A stretch of 41,247 nucleotides of DNA, taken from positions 1 to 41,247 of the forward strand of contig SLPZ01000232.1 of assembly GCA_007131725.1 (NCBI GenBank), written 5' to 3'. Shown in pieces: positions 1-9,534 of this stretch (within the stretch, counting starts at the first letter, position 1; every line of letters starts with the position of its first letter). Source of the stretch: Balneolaceae bacterium (GTDB taxonomy: Bacteria; Bacteroidota; Rhodothermia; Balneolales; Balneolaceae). A program made the translations under genes and the position numbers. The notes below the pieces were generated by a model, which worked only from the letters and a program-made list of their open reading frames with translations, ran no database searches and was not told the DNA's origin.

Positions 1-681
1 ATGGAAGAAACACCGGCTTATGACGGCGCCGACCGCGACCACGTAGCCAGTCCCGATGTGATTCTGGATCATGAGAAGCAGCGAATCCGGATGTACTATC
101 ATGCAGACCCTCGTCCCGGCCGGGAAGACATGCCCTATCAAATGAGTTATGTGGCACTGTCGAATGATGGGCTTCATTTTGAATCACTTCCCGATGCGGT
201 TGGCCTGTTTTACTTTCGGGTGTTTGAACATGACTGCTGGCAGTATGCACTGGCAAAATATATCAATGATGGTGGCATCATCTACCGGTCTCGCGATGGT
301 TTAACGAATTTTGAGGAAGGCCCGAGAATCTTACCAAGAGTCCGCCACAAAGCGCTGTGGAAGCATGAGGGGAAACTGTATGTTTTCTTCTCTCGCGGCG
401 GAGATGCACCCGAACATATTTTGGTGTCCAGAATTGAAAACCTGGATGATGACTGGCACGAGTGGCGATTCACAGAACCTCAGACCGTTCTTAAACCTGA
501 AAAAGACTTTGAGGGTGTGAATGAGCCCATTGAAGAATCCCGGTTTGGTTCTACCTATGATTTTGTTCATCAGCTCCGTGATCCTGCCATTTACGAGGAA
601 GATGGCAGGCTTTATATGCTCTATTCAACCGCCGGTGAATGGGCTATTGCCATAGCCGAACTTCACTTTGAAGAGGAGTGA
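1..681 (+). CDS. GH43-like beta-propeller glycosidase-type protein, probably 5' partial
   Basis: The readable part is 226 residues, with DRDHVASPDV near the start and RDPAIYEEDGRLYMLYS near the end. Both are the kind of Asp-containing blade motifs seen in five-bladed beta-propeller glycosidases and glycan phosphorylases (GH43/GH117/GH130-like superfamily). No signal peptide is present. The ATG sits exactly at the first base of the window, and family members are usually about 300-400 residues, so this is more likely the C-terminal half of a gene cut by the window edge than a full gene. The catalytic acids cannot be assigned without the missing half. The substrate is unknown; glycan-active enzymes further along (6.8-14 kb) show that the region has a carbohydrate theme. 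Family assignment is by motif feel only. Confidence 0.6.
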   Translation: MEETPAYDGADRDHVASPDVILDHEKQRIRMYYHADPRPGREDMPYQMSYVALSNDGLHFESLPDAVGLFYFRVFEHDCWQYALAKYINDGGIIYRSRDGLTNFEEGPRILPRVRHKALWKHEGKLYVFFSRGGDAPEHILVSRIENLDDDWHEWRFTEPQTVLKPEKDFEGVNEPIEESRFGSTYDFVHQLRDPAIYEEDGRLYMLYSTAGEWAIAIAELHFEEE

Positions 682-945
682 TTTAACCTGGATTTGATTA
701 AAAATCCCTCTAATTTGATTGCATAAAATTGAGACAATTTTACTTGAAACATAGATCAAGGCTCATAGAATTGATTTGCTTGTCAATTCTGTACTGACTA
801 TCCTGTTTTATTCAATTTCGTCACTGCAGGCACAGCCTCACCAGCAGACACAACGCCCGAATATTGTTTAATTTGTAACTGACTTCTCGGGTGTTCCAGT
901 GTCGAACTCAGGAATAGAAGAATCTATGCTTATTGGTGGAATAGC
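682..945. other. Intergenic region without a gene
   Basis: Between the converging propeller gene and pckG there is AT-rich sequence with no convincing ORF. I see no repeat or RNA in it apart from the pckG terminator that follows. Confidence 0.6.
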
Positions 946-987
946 AAAAAAAAAGAAACCCCGGCTCCGAAGCAACGAAACCGGGGT
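946..987 (-). terminator. Rho-independent terminator of pckG
   Basis: Read on the minus strand, ACCCCGG (981-987) pairs with CCGGGGT (958-964), a 7-bp GC-rich stem with a 16-nt loop, followed directly by a U-rich tract (the A-run at 946-957 on the plus strand). It lies 36 bases past the pckG stop, the expected place for an intrinsic terminator. Confidence 0.85.
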
Positions 988-1022
988 GTACGCAAGAGAT
1001 GCGATTGTGTGTTATGATTTGT

Positions 1023-2867
1023 TTACAAAGCTGGACGCTCCGGAGCTAATTCCCAGTGCTCGGGTGAACGCCAGAGTGCTGAGTGCAACAGCTCTCTCAT
1101 AAAGAGGAACTCTTTAGGCAGTTTGTCGTACAGCTTGCTGAAGAGCTCCTCATGGCTCAGAACTTCTTTTTTCCAGGCTTCCCTGTCAACAGACATGAGT
1201 TTCTGGAAATCTTCCCGGGTGAAATTCTCAAGGCCGTTCCAGTCCATGTCTTCGTACCTTGGCATCCAGCCCAGCGGACTTTCTACAGCAAAGGATTCTC
1301 CGTTAACACGCTCAACAATCCACTTCAGAACTCTCATATTTTGCCCGAAGCCTGGCCAGAGGAAATTTCCTTCTTCATCCTTACGGAACCAGTTTACAGA
1401 GAAAATGCGGGGTGCGTTCGGCAACGTACGGCCTAATTCCAGCCAGTGATTGAAGTAGTCGGCCATATGGTAGCCTGCAAATGGCAGCATGGCAAAGGGA
1501 TCGCGGCGAACGGCTCCTATATCGCCGAAAGCAGCGGCTGTCATTTCAGAACCCATTGTGGCAGCGGCATACACTCCAAAGTTCCAGTTAAAGCTTTGAA
1601 ACACTAGGGGCACATGTGTACTTCTTCTGCCACCAAAGACAAAAGCTTTGATAGGTACACCGGCAGGATCTTCCCAATTTTCGTCGATAGACGGGCAGTT
1701 GGCTGCAGGTGCAGTAAAACGTGCATTTGGGTGTGCTACGTTATCACCTGATTCAGGATCGTGCTCCTTGCGCTTCCAGTTGATAGTTCCCTCAGGACAA
1801 TCGTGGCCAATACCTTCCCACCATACATCACCATCAGGAGTTACACCAACGTTAGTAAAAATAGAATCAGTGGCGATACTATCCATTGCATTCGGATTAG
1901 TATCATAGTTAGTACCAGGGGCTACACCAAAAAATCCTGACTCCGGATTAATGGCATTCAGTTGGCCGTTCTCATCTTTCTTAATCCAGGCAATGTCATC
2001 GCCCACTGTGGTTACTTTCCAGCCATCAATTCCTTTTGGAGGAATCATCATTGCAAGATTGGTTTTACCACACGCACTCGGAAATGCTGCAGCAACATAG
2101 GTTTTCTCTTTTTTAGGAGATTCAAGACCTAAAATGAGCATATGCTCAGCCAGCCATCCTTCATCGCGGGCCATGGTAGAGGCGATTCGAAGTGCCAGGC
2201 ATTTTTTGCCTAACAGTGCGTTACCACCGTATCCTGATCCGTACGAAATAATTTTTCGCTCCTCAGGAAAGTGGCAAATATATTTAGTGTCCGGATTGCA
2301 AGGCCAGGGTACATCTTCCTCGCCCGGCTGCAACGGAGCGCCTACAGAGTGCAGGCATTTAACAAATTCGCCTTTACCCAGTACATCCAGTACAGATTGT
2401 CCCATGCGGGTCATAATTCTCATGTTTACAACAACATATGGAGAATCCGTAATTTCGATTCCCACTTTGGCAATAGGAGAACCGAGCGGTCCCATGCTGA
2501 ACGGGATCACATACATGGTGCGTCCCTGCATACATCCGTCAAAAAGCTTGGTCAGTGTTTTCTTCATCACTTTTGGGTCTTCCCAGTTGTTTGTGGGGCC
2601 CGCATCGCTTTTGCGCAAGCTGTTGATGAAGGTTTTGTCTTCTACACGTGCAACATCAGATGGGTCGGAAAAGGCAGCATAACTATTTGGCCGTTTTTCC
2701 GGGTTCAGGCGGATAAATGTACCCGAATCTACCATTTCCTGGCAAAGCCTGTCATATTCTTCCTGAGAACCGTCACACCAGACGACATTCTCCGGCTTAG
2801 TTAATTCGGCGGTTTCCTGAACCCACTTGATAAGTTCATTGTTTTTGGTTGGTGCTGTATTTTTCAT
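1023..2867 (-). CDS. pckG: Phosphoenolpyruvate carboxykinase (GTP)
   Basis: Catalyses oxaloacetate + GTP to phosphoenolpyruvate + GDP + CO2, the committed cytosolic step of gluconeogenesis (EC 4.1.1.32). At 614 residues it has the normal length for the GTP-dependent family, unlike the shorter ATP-dependent PckA (about 530). The P-loop FPSACGKTN is at residues 262-270, with the hyper-reactive Cys266 typical of GTP enzymes; the metal/nucleotide motif GDDIAW starts at 289, and the guanine-binding region [11 protein letters not shown] and the substrate motif [15 protein letters not shown] are intact. The start at 2867 gives the expected N terminus; no clear Shine-Dalgarno precedes it. It is transcribed alone, has its own terminator, and converges on the propeller gene. 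Confidence 0.97.
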   Translation of the reverse strand: MKNTAPTKNNELIKWVQETAELTKPENVVWCDGSQEEYDRLCQEMVDSGTFIRLNPEKRPNSYAAFSDPSDVARVEDKTFINSLRKSDAGPTNNWEDPKVMKKTLTKLFDGCMQGRTMYVIPFSMGPLGSPIAKVGIEITDSPYVVVNMRIMTRMGQSVLDVLGKGEFVKCLHSVGAPLQPGEEDVPWPCNPDTKYICHFPEERKIISYGSGYGGNALLGKKCLALRIASTMARDEGWLAEHMLILGLESPKKEKTYVAAAFPSACGKTNLAMMIPPKGIDGWKVTTVGDDIAWIKKDENGQLNAINPESGFFGVAPGTNYDTNPNAMDSIATDSIFTNVGVTPDGDVWWEGIGHDCPEGTINWKRKEHDPESGDNVAHPNARFTAPAANCPSIDENWEDPAGVPIKAFVFGGRRSTHVPLVFQSFNWNFGVYAAATMGSEMTAAAFGDIGAVRRDPFAMLPFAGYHMADYFNHWLELGRTLPNAPRIFSVNWFRKDEEGNFLWPGFGQNMRVLKWIVERVNGESFAVESPLGWMPRYEDMDWNGLENFTREDFQKLMSVDREAWKKEVLSHEELFSKLYDKLPKEFLFMRELLHSALWRSPEHWELAPERPAL

Positions 2868-3355
2868 GTTATTTTATTTTATAGGTTATTAGATAACTCT
2901 CTGTCTTTTTCCTCATGTAAAATAAAAGATTTCGGCTAATTATACCTTAAAATCGTCTGTTTTTGATTCGAAAAGTAAGAAAACGCTTCCAACGCTGATA
3001 TACTTGTCGATGAGGTAAACTGAGACAGTCACAAAATCAAAAATCGTATATAAAATTAAAATTATTTAGCACTTATGAAATAGTGGATTTCCTGATTGGC
3101 ATTATAGTTTTAGAAAGGTTTAAAGCAGAAACCAATCCATCAGGCGCAGCGAAATCCCAAATCACAAAATCCAAATCCACTGCTAAATATCAGACTTTGA
3201 AATTTGGATAATTAAATATTTGGCATTTGGTGCTTGCCCACAAGGAATACCTTTGGCATCTTTTGGAAATTCTTGCCAGATTAGGCATAACATTATGGCT
3301 TTGCCAAAAGCATAGACTCTAATAATCTCCAATTTTTAACTAACAGAACCGGCAT
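2868..3355. other. 488-bp divergent intergenic region
   Basis: It separates the start of pckG from the start of the patatin gene and must hold both promoters. No gene is visible. The part from about 3120 to 3300 is built of short related phrases around 'aaatcc', 'tttgga' and 'ctttggca', which look like decayed dispersed repeats; I could not define a unit. Confidence 0.5.
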
Positions 3356-4135
3356 ATGGATCTTTCAAAATTTTTTCAGTCAAAAAAATCGATGGGGCTC
3401 GCATTGGGAGGAGGCGCCGCTCTCGGGGCAGCACATGTTGGCGTTTTAAAGGCATTCGCGGAAAAAGGCATCAAGCCGGATATGATCAGCGGCACCAGTA
3501 TTGGTGCATTTGTGGCTGCACATGTGGCATTTGGCAAGCCGGTAGATGAAATTGAAAAAATTGCCCTTGATCTCGACTGGCTGGATGTGACGGCATTTAA
3601 AATTTCAAAAATGGGACTGTTAACCAACAAGCGATTGGGGAAGCAGATACTCGATCATTTGGGGATGGTAACCATTGAGGAGGCTCAAATTCCTTTATGT
3701 ATGATAGCCACCGATATTACAAACGGTGAAAAAGTTGTGCTTAACGAGGGCCCGCTTCACAAAGCCGTGATGGCCAGTTCGTGCCTGCCCGGAATATTCG
3801 CTCCCGTGGAATGGGACAACAGGCTACTTGTTGATGGATTTCTTTGCGAGAATGTGCCGGTTTCTCCGCTCAGTGAGATGGGAGCAAAAAACATTATTGC
3901 TGTAGATTTAACTACAAACCGCGATTTTAAACGCCCCGATGACATCATAGATGTGCTCAACAACACATTTGATATTGCCCTGAATAATATGATTAAAACA
4001 CAGGTGGAAGATAAAAATATCAAATGGATTCAGCCAAAATTAAGTGCGTATAACAAGGCAGATACCCGCCAGACCAAAAAGCTTATCAGCGAGGGATACG
4101 ACGCTGCAATAAAAGTACTGGAAGAGAATAGTTGA
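3356..4135 (+). CDS. Patatin-like phospholipase (RssA/YchK type)
   Basis: A 259-residue serine acyl hydrolase of the patatin family, about the size of a minimal bacterial patatin domain. The oxyanion-hole loop GGGAALG lies at residues 18-24, the nucleophile motif GTSIG at 46-50 (Ser48), and the catalytic-dyad Asp is Asp160 in LLVDGFL. No signal peptide or membrane segment is seen, so it is probably cytoplasmic or peripheral, acting on membrane (lyso)phospholipids. It is followed after 71 bases by the M48 protease on the same strand, so the two may be co-transcribed. The real substrate cannot be read from sequence. Confidence 0.92.
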   Translation: MDLSKFFQSKKSMGLALGGGAALGAAHVGVLKAFAEKGIKPDMISGTSIGAFVAAHVAFGKPVDEIEKIALDLDWLDVTAFKISKMGLLTNKRLGKQILDHLGMVTIEEAQIPLCMIATDITNGEKVVLNEGPLHKAVMASSCLPGIFAPVEWDNRLLVDGFLCENVPVSPLSEMGAKNIIAVDLTTNRDFKRPDDIIDVLNNTFDIALNNMIKTQVEDKNIKWIQPKLSAYNKADTRQTKKLISEGYDAAIKVLEENS

Positions 4136-4206
4136 TTGTATCCGAAAAAGAACTGATTTTTTGCGCTTCCTAATGAACTCTTTAATTCCGATGTAAAACG
4201 CATTTT

Positions 4207-5442
4207 ATGAATATTATCGCCATCATCATCCTGGCAGCCATTTTGATCGATTTTATATTGGGCGTGATCTCAAACCGGCTCAACCTGAAAGCCCTCTCAA
4301 AGAAACTGCCTGAGGAGTTTGAAGGAGTGTACGACGAGCAGACCTATGCAAAATCGCAGGAATATACCCGGGTACAAACCAAATTCGGTTTTTTAACCGG
4401 CACATTTGATCTGATTTTGCTTCTGGTATTCTGGTTTGCGGGCGGATTCAACTGGCTGGACCAGTGGGCGAGGGGCTTTGAATTTGGGGTGATTGTAACC
4501 GGGTTGATCTTTATAGGTGTGCTGATATTGGCCAAAACCATCATCTCGCTTCCGTTTAGTATTTATTCCACTTTTGTAATTGAGGAAAAATTCGGTTTCA
4601 ATAAAACCACACCTAAAGTATTTGTACTCGACCGACTGAAAGGCCTGATGCTGACCATAGTGATAGGCGCACCGCTTTTAGCAGCAATTATTGCATTTTT
4701 CGAGTTTGGCGGCACATGGGCATGGCTCTACGCATGGCTGGCGGTAACGGCTTTTTTGCTGGTTATGCAATACATTGCTCCGAACTGGATCATGCCGCTG
4801 TTCAACAAGTTTGAACCGCTGAAAGATGATGAGCTTCGCAAAGCAATCGAAGAATATGCCGAGAAAGTCGATTTTCCGCTTCAGGATGTTTCGGTGATGG
4901 ATGGTTCAAAGCGCTCATCAAAATCGAATGCTTTCTTCACCGGTTTTGGGAAAAACAAAAAAATTGCACTGTTTGATACGCTCATCGAAAAACACACCAC
5001 AGAAGAGCTGGTGGCGGTATTGGCGCATGAAATCGGCCATTATAAAAAGAAACATATTGTGAAGAATATGGCCATCAGCATTTTGCATACCGGAATTATG
5101 TTTGGGCTGTTGTCCATCTTCCTTCAGGTGCCTGCACTGTTTGAAGCCTTTTTTATGGAAGAGATGAGCGTTTATGCCGGGCTGCTCTTTTTTGGTTTGC
5201 TGTATTCGCCTGTGGAGACCATCCTCAGTATCGGGATGCAGATTTTGAGCCGCAAACATGAATACGAAGCGGATGAGTTTGCAGCTAAAACCATCAGTAA
5301 TGAAGAAGAGATGGTAAATGCACTTAAAAAACTTTCAAAGGATAATTTGAGCAACCTGACCCCGCATCCGTTTTATGTATTTTTGAACTATTCGCATCCG
5401 CCTGTATTAAAGAGAATAAAGGCGATCAGAAAAGTTGGTTAG
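4207..5442 (+). CDS. M48 family membrane metallopeptidase, Ste24/CAAX-protease-1 type
   Basis: A 411-residue polytopic zinc protease. The N-terminal 200 residues carry about five hydrophobic helices (near 3-22, 66-80, 95-115, 148-167, 172-192) of the CAAX prenyl protease N-terminal domain. The zinc motif HEIGH is at 274-278 and the third ligand is in EYEAD (352-356). Two further helices lie between these motifs (around 287-310 and 322-342). In eukaryotes this family trims CAAX proteins; bacteria lack those substrates and the family is thought to act in membrane protein turnover. It is larger than, and distinct from, the HtpX at 32.1-33.0 kb. The next gene starts 185 bases on, after a palindromic repeat. 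Confidence 0.93.
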   Translation: MNIIAIIILAAILIDFILGVISNRLNLKALSKKLPEEFEGVYDEQTYAKSQEYTRVQTKFGFLTGTFDLILLLVFWFAGGFNWLDQWARGFEFGVIVTGLIFIGVLILAKTIISLPFSIYSTFVIEEKFGFNKTTPKVFVLDRLKGLMLTIVIGAPLLAAIIAFFEFGGTWAWLYAWLAVTAFLLVMQYIAPNWIMPLFNKFEPLKDDELRKAIEEYAEKVDFPLQDVSVMDGSKRSSKSNAFFTGFGKNKKIALFDTLIEKHTTEELVAVLAHEIGHYKKKHIVKNMAISILHTGIMFGLLSIFLQVPALFEAFFMEEMSVYAGLLFFGLLYSPVETILSIGMQILSRKHEYEADEFAAKTISNEEEMVNALKKLSKDNLSNLTPHPFYVFLNYSHPPVLKRIKAIRKVG

Positions 5443-5473
5443 CATTTTCTAAAAAATATTCAAGCGGAAGAGA

Positions 5474-5559
5474 GTCACAAACGGTCGTTTACGCCATTTC
5501 AGTTCTTGAAATTCAAGGCGAGTCATATAAAGTAATAGCGCAAACGTCCCGTTTGTGCT
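5474..5559. repeat. Palindromic dispersed repeat, paired copies (family A)
   Basis: Two imperfect inverted units, gtcacaaacggtcgtttacg (from 5474) and gcgcaaacgtcccgtttgtg (from 5538), can fold on each other. A third copy of the same phrase occurs at 14197-14225. The first and third copies both continue into 'ccattt'. This looks like a short REP-like element family rather than a gene-specific terminator. Confidence 0.6.
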
Positions 5560-5627
5560 ATGCTACTCGACTTATATGTTCCTATCCCTGTTTCACATTT
5601 AACTTGCCTAATCCTTAAATTTCAACC

Positions 5628-6089
5628 ATGATACTCCCGGTAAAACAGAACGATCAATATGGCGGATGGGCGGAGCTCAGCGGGCTGCTTCGGATGGATC
5701 CGGATTTCCTGGTGCTGGAATATTCCCTGAAAGATGATGTGCTTGGTGTCTTAAACTCGGATGTGAAAACACTTAAAATTCCCTACGCTGCCATCGAAGA
5801 CGTTCAGGTAAAAAAGAAATGGTTTTCTGCACGGTTTGAAGTATTTCTGAATCGTCTCCCCAAAACCGGAAAATCGCTGACATTAAATGAGAACTGCCTC
5901 TCACTAACCACCAAAAAAAGTGAATTTGAGCGGGCAAAATCTCTCAAATCCAAACTGATGCTGCATGTATCGGAAGAAAAACTGCAGCGAATCGAAAATG
6001 AGGAAAACAACAGTGAGCCGGAATTCCAGTTCTACACAAAAAAATCAGACCCGGAAGGTTTAAAAAATATCCTTCGCGGTGAAGATTAG
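5628..6089 (+). CDS. Conserved hypothetical protein, PH-like fold possible
   Basis: A 153-residue soluble protein with no signal peptide, no membrane segment and no motif I recognise. The first 110 residues alternate short hydrophobic beta strands (FLVLEYSL, TLKIPYAAIEDVQV, FEVFLNRL) with polar turns, ending in a charged helix. That pattern, including the 'IPYAAIEDVQVKKKWF' phrase, resembles small bacterial PH-like domains that report on membrane or protein surfaces. The last 40 residues are acidic and probably disordered. It lies downstream of the M48 protease but is separated from it by a repeat. Function unknown. Confidence 0.65.
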   Translation: MILPVKQNDQYGGWAELSGLLRMDPDFLVLEYSLKDDVLGVLNSDVKTLKIPYAAIEDVQVKKKWFSARFEVFLNRLPKTGKSLTLNENCLSLTTKKSEFERAKSLKSKLMLHVSEEKLQRIENEENNSEPEFQFYTKKSDPEGLKNILRGED

Positions 6090-6144
6090 CCGTTCCTTTC
6101 CAGTCGCACTCTATTCTAACTTTCCCGGAAATAAATCAGAACTT

Positions 6145-6406
6145 TTAACCCGGATATCTCACCAAGAGATTTTTTCCTTAGCAATGCGAAGATAAAATGG
6201 CAGCGGAAACGTCCGCCGGCTGGCGGACGTTGAGCATGCAATTTTAGATTCCCCCAAAGGGATGCCTTTGGCAAACGAAGCTGAGGGAAAAATGTCGCAG
6301 AAAAACAGACTGTATTTTCTGAAGGCTCAAAATATGTCACTTAAGGAACAAATAATCATAAAGTTATGCTATGTTTCACTTATTTTCTGTGAGATATCCG
6401 GGTTAA
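6145..6406. repeat. 262-bp candidate MITE with 18-bp perfect inverted repeats
   Basis: The sequence ttaacccggatatctcac at 6145-6162 is repeated as its exact reverse complement at 6389-6406. Between the arms lies a 9-bp perfect hairpin, acgtccgcc-ggct-ggcggacgt (6209-6230), and no credible gene. The right arm ends 3 bases before the stop codon of the amphi-Trp gene. No obvious target-site duplication was found. It may instead be a bidirectional terminator region between the converging genes. Confidence 0.6.
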
Positions 6407-6409
6407 CGA

Positions 6410-6694
6410 TCACCCCAGCTCCAGGGTACCGTCTCCGCGGATTTCGTCATCTCCTTCATACCACTCAATTTCCACTTCGAGGGTGTGCTTGAGTCCTTTG
6501 TGCCTTTTTTCTTTCTTTTTTACCTCCACATCCAGAATAAGGTTATGCGGCAGCTCAACCTGAATTTCCTGCTGACCCTGCTTCAGAACCACTTTTCCGT
6601 CTGCAACTTTATCCGCAAGTTCGCGCAGAAATGCACTTACTTCATCGCGGGTTCTTCGTTCATCACTTTTAAATAATTTTTGTTTTCTCGCCAT
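6410..6694 (-). CDS. Amphi-Trp domain-containing protein
   Basis: A 94-residue protein matching the amphi-Trp domain family: a basic N terminus (MARKQKLFKSDERR), a helix (EVSAFLRELADKVADG), the core phrase VVLKQGQQEIQVELP, then alternating strands ending in LEVEIEWYEGDD. The family is small, soluble and of unknown function; some members are fused to other domains. I chose the ATG at 6694 rather than an upstream one at 6730, because a GGAG lies 9 bases before it and the extra 12 residues do not look like the family. It diverges from the NamZ gene across 108 bases. Confidence 0.82.
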   Translation of the reverse strand: MARKQKLFKSDERRTRDEVSAFLRELADKVADGKVVLKQGQQEIQVELPHNLILDVEVKKKEKRHKGLKHTLEVEIEWYEGDDEIRGDGTLELG

Positions 6695-6703
6695 AATGGG
6701 AAT

Positions 6704-6707
6704 CTCC
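6704..6707 (-). promoter_or_regulatory. Shine-Dalgarno GGAG deciding the start of the amphi-Trp gene
   Basis: On the minus strand GGAG is followed by a 9-nt spacer and ATG at 6694. Clear Shine-Dalgarno sites are uncommon in this window, so this one is useful for choosing the start. Confidence 0.6.
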
Positions 6708-6802
6708 GTGAATTTTATTGTTTTACACATAATACATCTTTTCTGCCCTTCAATTCAAGAATTTCAGTTTTCAAAGTTGCATAAGCTCTGTAAGTTGATG
6801 AA

Positions 6803-8053
6803 ATGAACTATCGCCGCCTGTTAAATCACAAAATCATAAAACCTTTAACCGGGCGCCCGGCGGGGCTGTTATGCAATCATACCGCCTGGGATTCTGAAAC
6901 CGGCTCATACCTATTCCAGGAAATTCCGGGCCTGAAACGAATTTTTGTCCCCGAACACGGCCTGTTTGCTGAACTGCAGGACCAGGTTCCGTTGAAGGAT
7001 ACTTCTATTTATTCAGATTTTGGTGTGGATGCCCAAATTATCTCGCTCTATAGCGGCAGTGAACAGAGCCTGTATGTTTCGCCGGAGCATCTTAAAGATC
7101 TTGAAGTGCTATTCATTGATCTGCAGGATGCCGGTGCGAGATATTTCACCTATGGCGTTACGGCCAGCTACCTGATCAGATCCGTTGCACAGCATGCCCC
7201 CGATCTGCCGGTGATTGTGATTGACCGCGACAATCCTGCCGGGCTCCAGGTTGAAGGCAGCAAACTGTCCGAATCATACAGCTCATTCATCGGGCATGCC
7301 GGCTTGCCGCACCGCCACGGCCTGACCATGGCTGAACTGATTCTCTTTTTTTACGACTACCATAAAGCCACGTTTCCTCTCTATATCGCTAAACTGTCCG
7401 GTGTTGAAACCCGGCCTGATTTTTCATCTGCTTTCCCCGGGCAGATCGAGCTGATCTCATTGTCTCCTGATTTACATCCAACCGGAAAATTCCAAAAATC
7501 CGATATCCCGCCATCTCCCAATATTCCGCATCCTAACACTCCCCTGGTTTACAGCGGCCAGTGTCTGCTGGAAGGAACCAACCTGAGCGAGGGTCGCGGG
7601 ACAACCCGCCCGTTTGAAATGTTTGGCTCCCCCTGGTTAAAACCGCTCCGGAGGCTGACCAAAAATAAAGAGTTCATGGAATATCCCGGTGCCGTACTCC
7701 GTCCGCTGCGTTTTAAACCCACCTTTCACAAATGGGAAGATGAAATTTGTGATGGTTTTCAGATTCATTTAACCGGACAGCCTTATCATTCCCTGTTGCA
7801 CTCTCTGAAGATGATTCGCATCATAAAAGAGAGCTATCCTGATTCATTTTCATTCAGGAAAGGGGCGTATGAATTTGGATCAGATAAAGCCGCGATTGAA
7901 CTGCTCTGCGGAGATCCTGAACTGCTCAGCTACCTGAACGGAACATTGCCTTTTGAAAAACTGCAAAAATACCTTCGGGAAACTGAAATGAAATGGCTTG
8001 ATGAAATGGGAAAATATAAAATTTACAGCCGGACAAATATTTCACTTTTATAG
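6803..8053 (+). CDS. namZ: NamZ-type exo-beta-N-acetylmuramidase (DUF1343 / GH171)
   Basis: A 416-residue member of the DUF1343 family, whose characterised members (NamZ) cleave MurNAc from the non-reducing end of peptidoglycan fragments. The family hallmarks are intact: GLLCNHTAWD near residue 21, VPEHGLFAE (49-57), the DLQDAGARYFTY box (106-117) and DRDNPAG (141-147). The C-terminal third carries LEGTNLSEGRGTTRPFE, also typical of the family. No signal peptide is seen, unlike many secreted homologues, so this copy may act in the cytoplasm on imported muropeptide sugars, or the annotated start may miss a leader. It opens a plus-strand run with a GH2-like gene (53 bases on), GH29 and GH20 genes. 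Confidence 0.9.
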   Translation: MNYRRLLNHKIIKPLTGRPAGLLCNHTAWDSETGSYLFQEIPGLKRIFVPEHGLFAELQDQVPLKDTSIYSDFGVDAQIISLYSGSEQSLYVSPEHLKDLEVLFIDLQDAGARYFTYGVTASYLIRSVAQHAPDLPVIVIDRDNPAGLQVEGSKLSESYSSFIGHAGLPHRHGLTMAELILFFYDYHKATFPLYIAKLSGVETRPDFSSAFPGQIELISLSPDLHPTGKFQKSDIPPSPNIPHPNTPLVYSGQCLLEGTNLSEGRGTTRPFEMFGSPWLKPLRRLTKNKEFMEYPGAVLRPLRFKPTFHKWEDEICDGFQIHLTGQPYHSLLHSLKMIRIIKESYPDSFSFRKGAYEFGSDKAAIELLCGDPELLSYLNGTLPFEKLQKYLRETEMKWLDEMGKYKIYSRTNISLL

Positions 8054-8106
8054 TAAAATTAGGCTTTCGGTGCCTCTTCAATAAAAATGACTTAAAAACC
8101 AATTCA

Positions 8107-9447
8107 ATGAAAAACTCACGAATTCTGACAAAATTCTTTCTTGGCTACGCACTTTTTTTGATCGGCCTGACTTCCTGCCAAAGGGATAAGCCCGGTCCTG
8201 ATCAGCCCATCTCCGTTGAAATTCATGAAGAAAATGGTCAGTTCCAGCTTTATCGCGGCGGTGAGCCAATCTTCATAAAGGGTGCCAGAACACTTGGCAC
8301 GAGATACATGGAAAAAGTTACCGTATATGGCGGTAATTCTGTGAGAATCGGTTATGGCGACGGAGTTCAGGAAGTGCTCGACAAAGCCCATGAACTCGGC
8401 CTTTCGGTTTTGGTGGGCCTGCCGGTTCGGGCAGAGCGCGACGGATTTGACTACAGTGATGAAGAGGCCGTTGCGGCCCAATTTGAACGGGTGAAGGAGA
8501 TCGTTCAAACATACAAAAATCATCCTGCCGTTTTGATGTGGGTTATTGGCAACGAGCTGGATCACATCCCGGGCAACCTGCCATACGATCTGAACCTTTG
8601 GGATGCTGTGAACGACATCGCCCGGATGATCCAAGAAACAGATCCTCATCATCCGGCCATGACCGTAATAGGCACCGGAATGCCTGAAAAACTTGCCGAC
8701 CTGATGGAGCGCGCCCCGGATCTGGATCTGCTGGGCATCAATGCATATGCCGATCTTGTGGACGTTCCGGAATGGCTGGATGAGCACGGATGGAACAAAC
8801 CGTTTGTCGTTACAGAGTGGGGGCCGTCCGGCCACTGGGAAGTATCCAGAACCGAATGGGGAGCAGTTATCGAAGAAACCAGCACCGAAAAAGCTGAATT
8901 GTACAAACAGCGATATCGTGAAGTGATTGAGGCCGATCCCCGCAGTGTCGGATCATACGCTTTTTTATGGACCAGCAACCGGATGGAGCGTACTCACACC
9001 TGATACAACATGTTTCATGACGACGGTTCTGAAAAAGCCGCTGTTGAAGTGATGCACTACCTCTGGACCGATGAATGGCCGGAAAACCGGGCTCCTCGAA
9101 TTGAGGCGTTTACCATAAACGGGCTGAATGCGTTGCACAGCATCATCCTGGAAGAGAATAAGGTGCACACCGCTAAAGTAGAGGCGTCTGATCCAGATGG
9201 TGATCCGTTTCATGTTGAATGGGAACTGCTTCCCGAACTGGATGAATTCGCGGCTTATGCAGGCCAGAGAGAATCCAAACCCGATTCAATTGAAGATTTT
9301 ATTGTCTCTAACGGAGAAACAAAAAAAGAAATCGAGTTCAGAGTCCCCGCCGATGCTGATCGAACCTATCGGTTATTTATTTATATTTATGATGGCCATG
9401 GAAATGTGGGTGTGGCTAATATTCCGTTTTATCTGAGGCCGGAGTAA
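8107..9447 (+). pseudogene. GH2-like TIM-barrel lipoprotein, interrupted by one in-frame TGA
   Basis: Two consecutive reading frames (8107-9003 and 9010-9447) are in the same phase and together encode about 446 residues, broken only by TGA at 9001-9003. The context MERTHT-stop-YNMFHDDG fits a single TGG (Trp) to TGA change. The N terminus is a lipoprotein signal ending LTSC (Cys24). Residues 45-300 form a glycoside hydrolase family 2-type catalytic barrel: IGNELD (acid/base Glu150) and VVTEWGP (nucleophile candidate Glu237). The part after the stop finishes the barrel (VMHYLW) and adds an Ig-like domain starting NRAPRIEAF. The catalytic residues all precede the stop, but the last barrel strand would be lost. 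Alternatives: a sequencing error, or translational read-through. Confidence 0.82.
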
Positions 9448-9534
9448 AATCAATACGTTGAATGTATGGCTTTACTGAACTCTCATTCACTAAATATTTT
9501 TCGAAAAATACCATTAAAACACACAATTCCTTTT

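Noticed and set aside
899-1102. Small plus-strand ORF upstream of the pckG end
   Set aside because: It runs through the pckG terminator and into the antisense of pckG; no family resemblance or start signal.
6116-6340. 74-residue minus-strand ORF
   Set aside because: It lies inside the candidate MITE, spans a perfect hairpin and has no protein-like pattern.
8116-8835. 239-residue minus-strand ORF
   Set aside because: It is the antisense shadow of the GH2-like gene; composition is His/Cys-rich and not protein-like.
9001-9003. TGA read as tryptophan (alternative code)
   Set aside because: Other genes in the window end in TGA at sensible places (e.g. the propeller, patatin and ThuA genes), so a reassigned code is unlikely.
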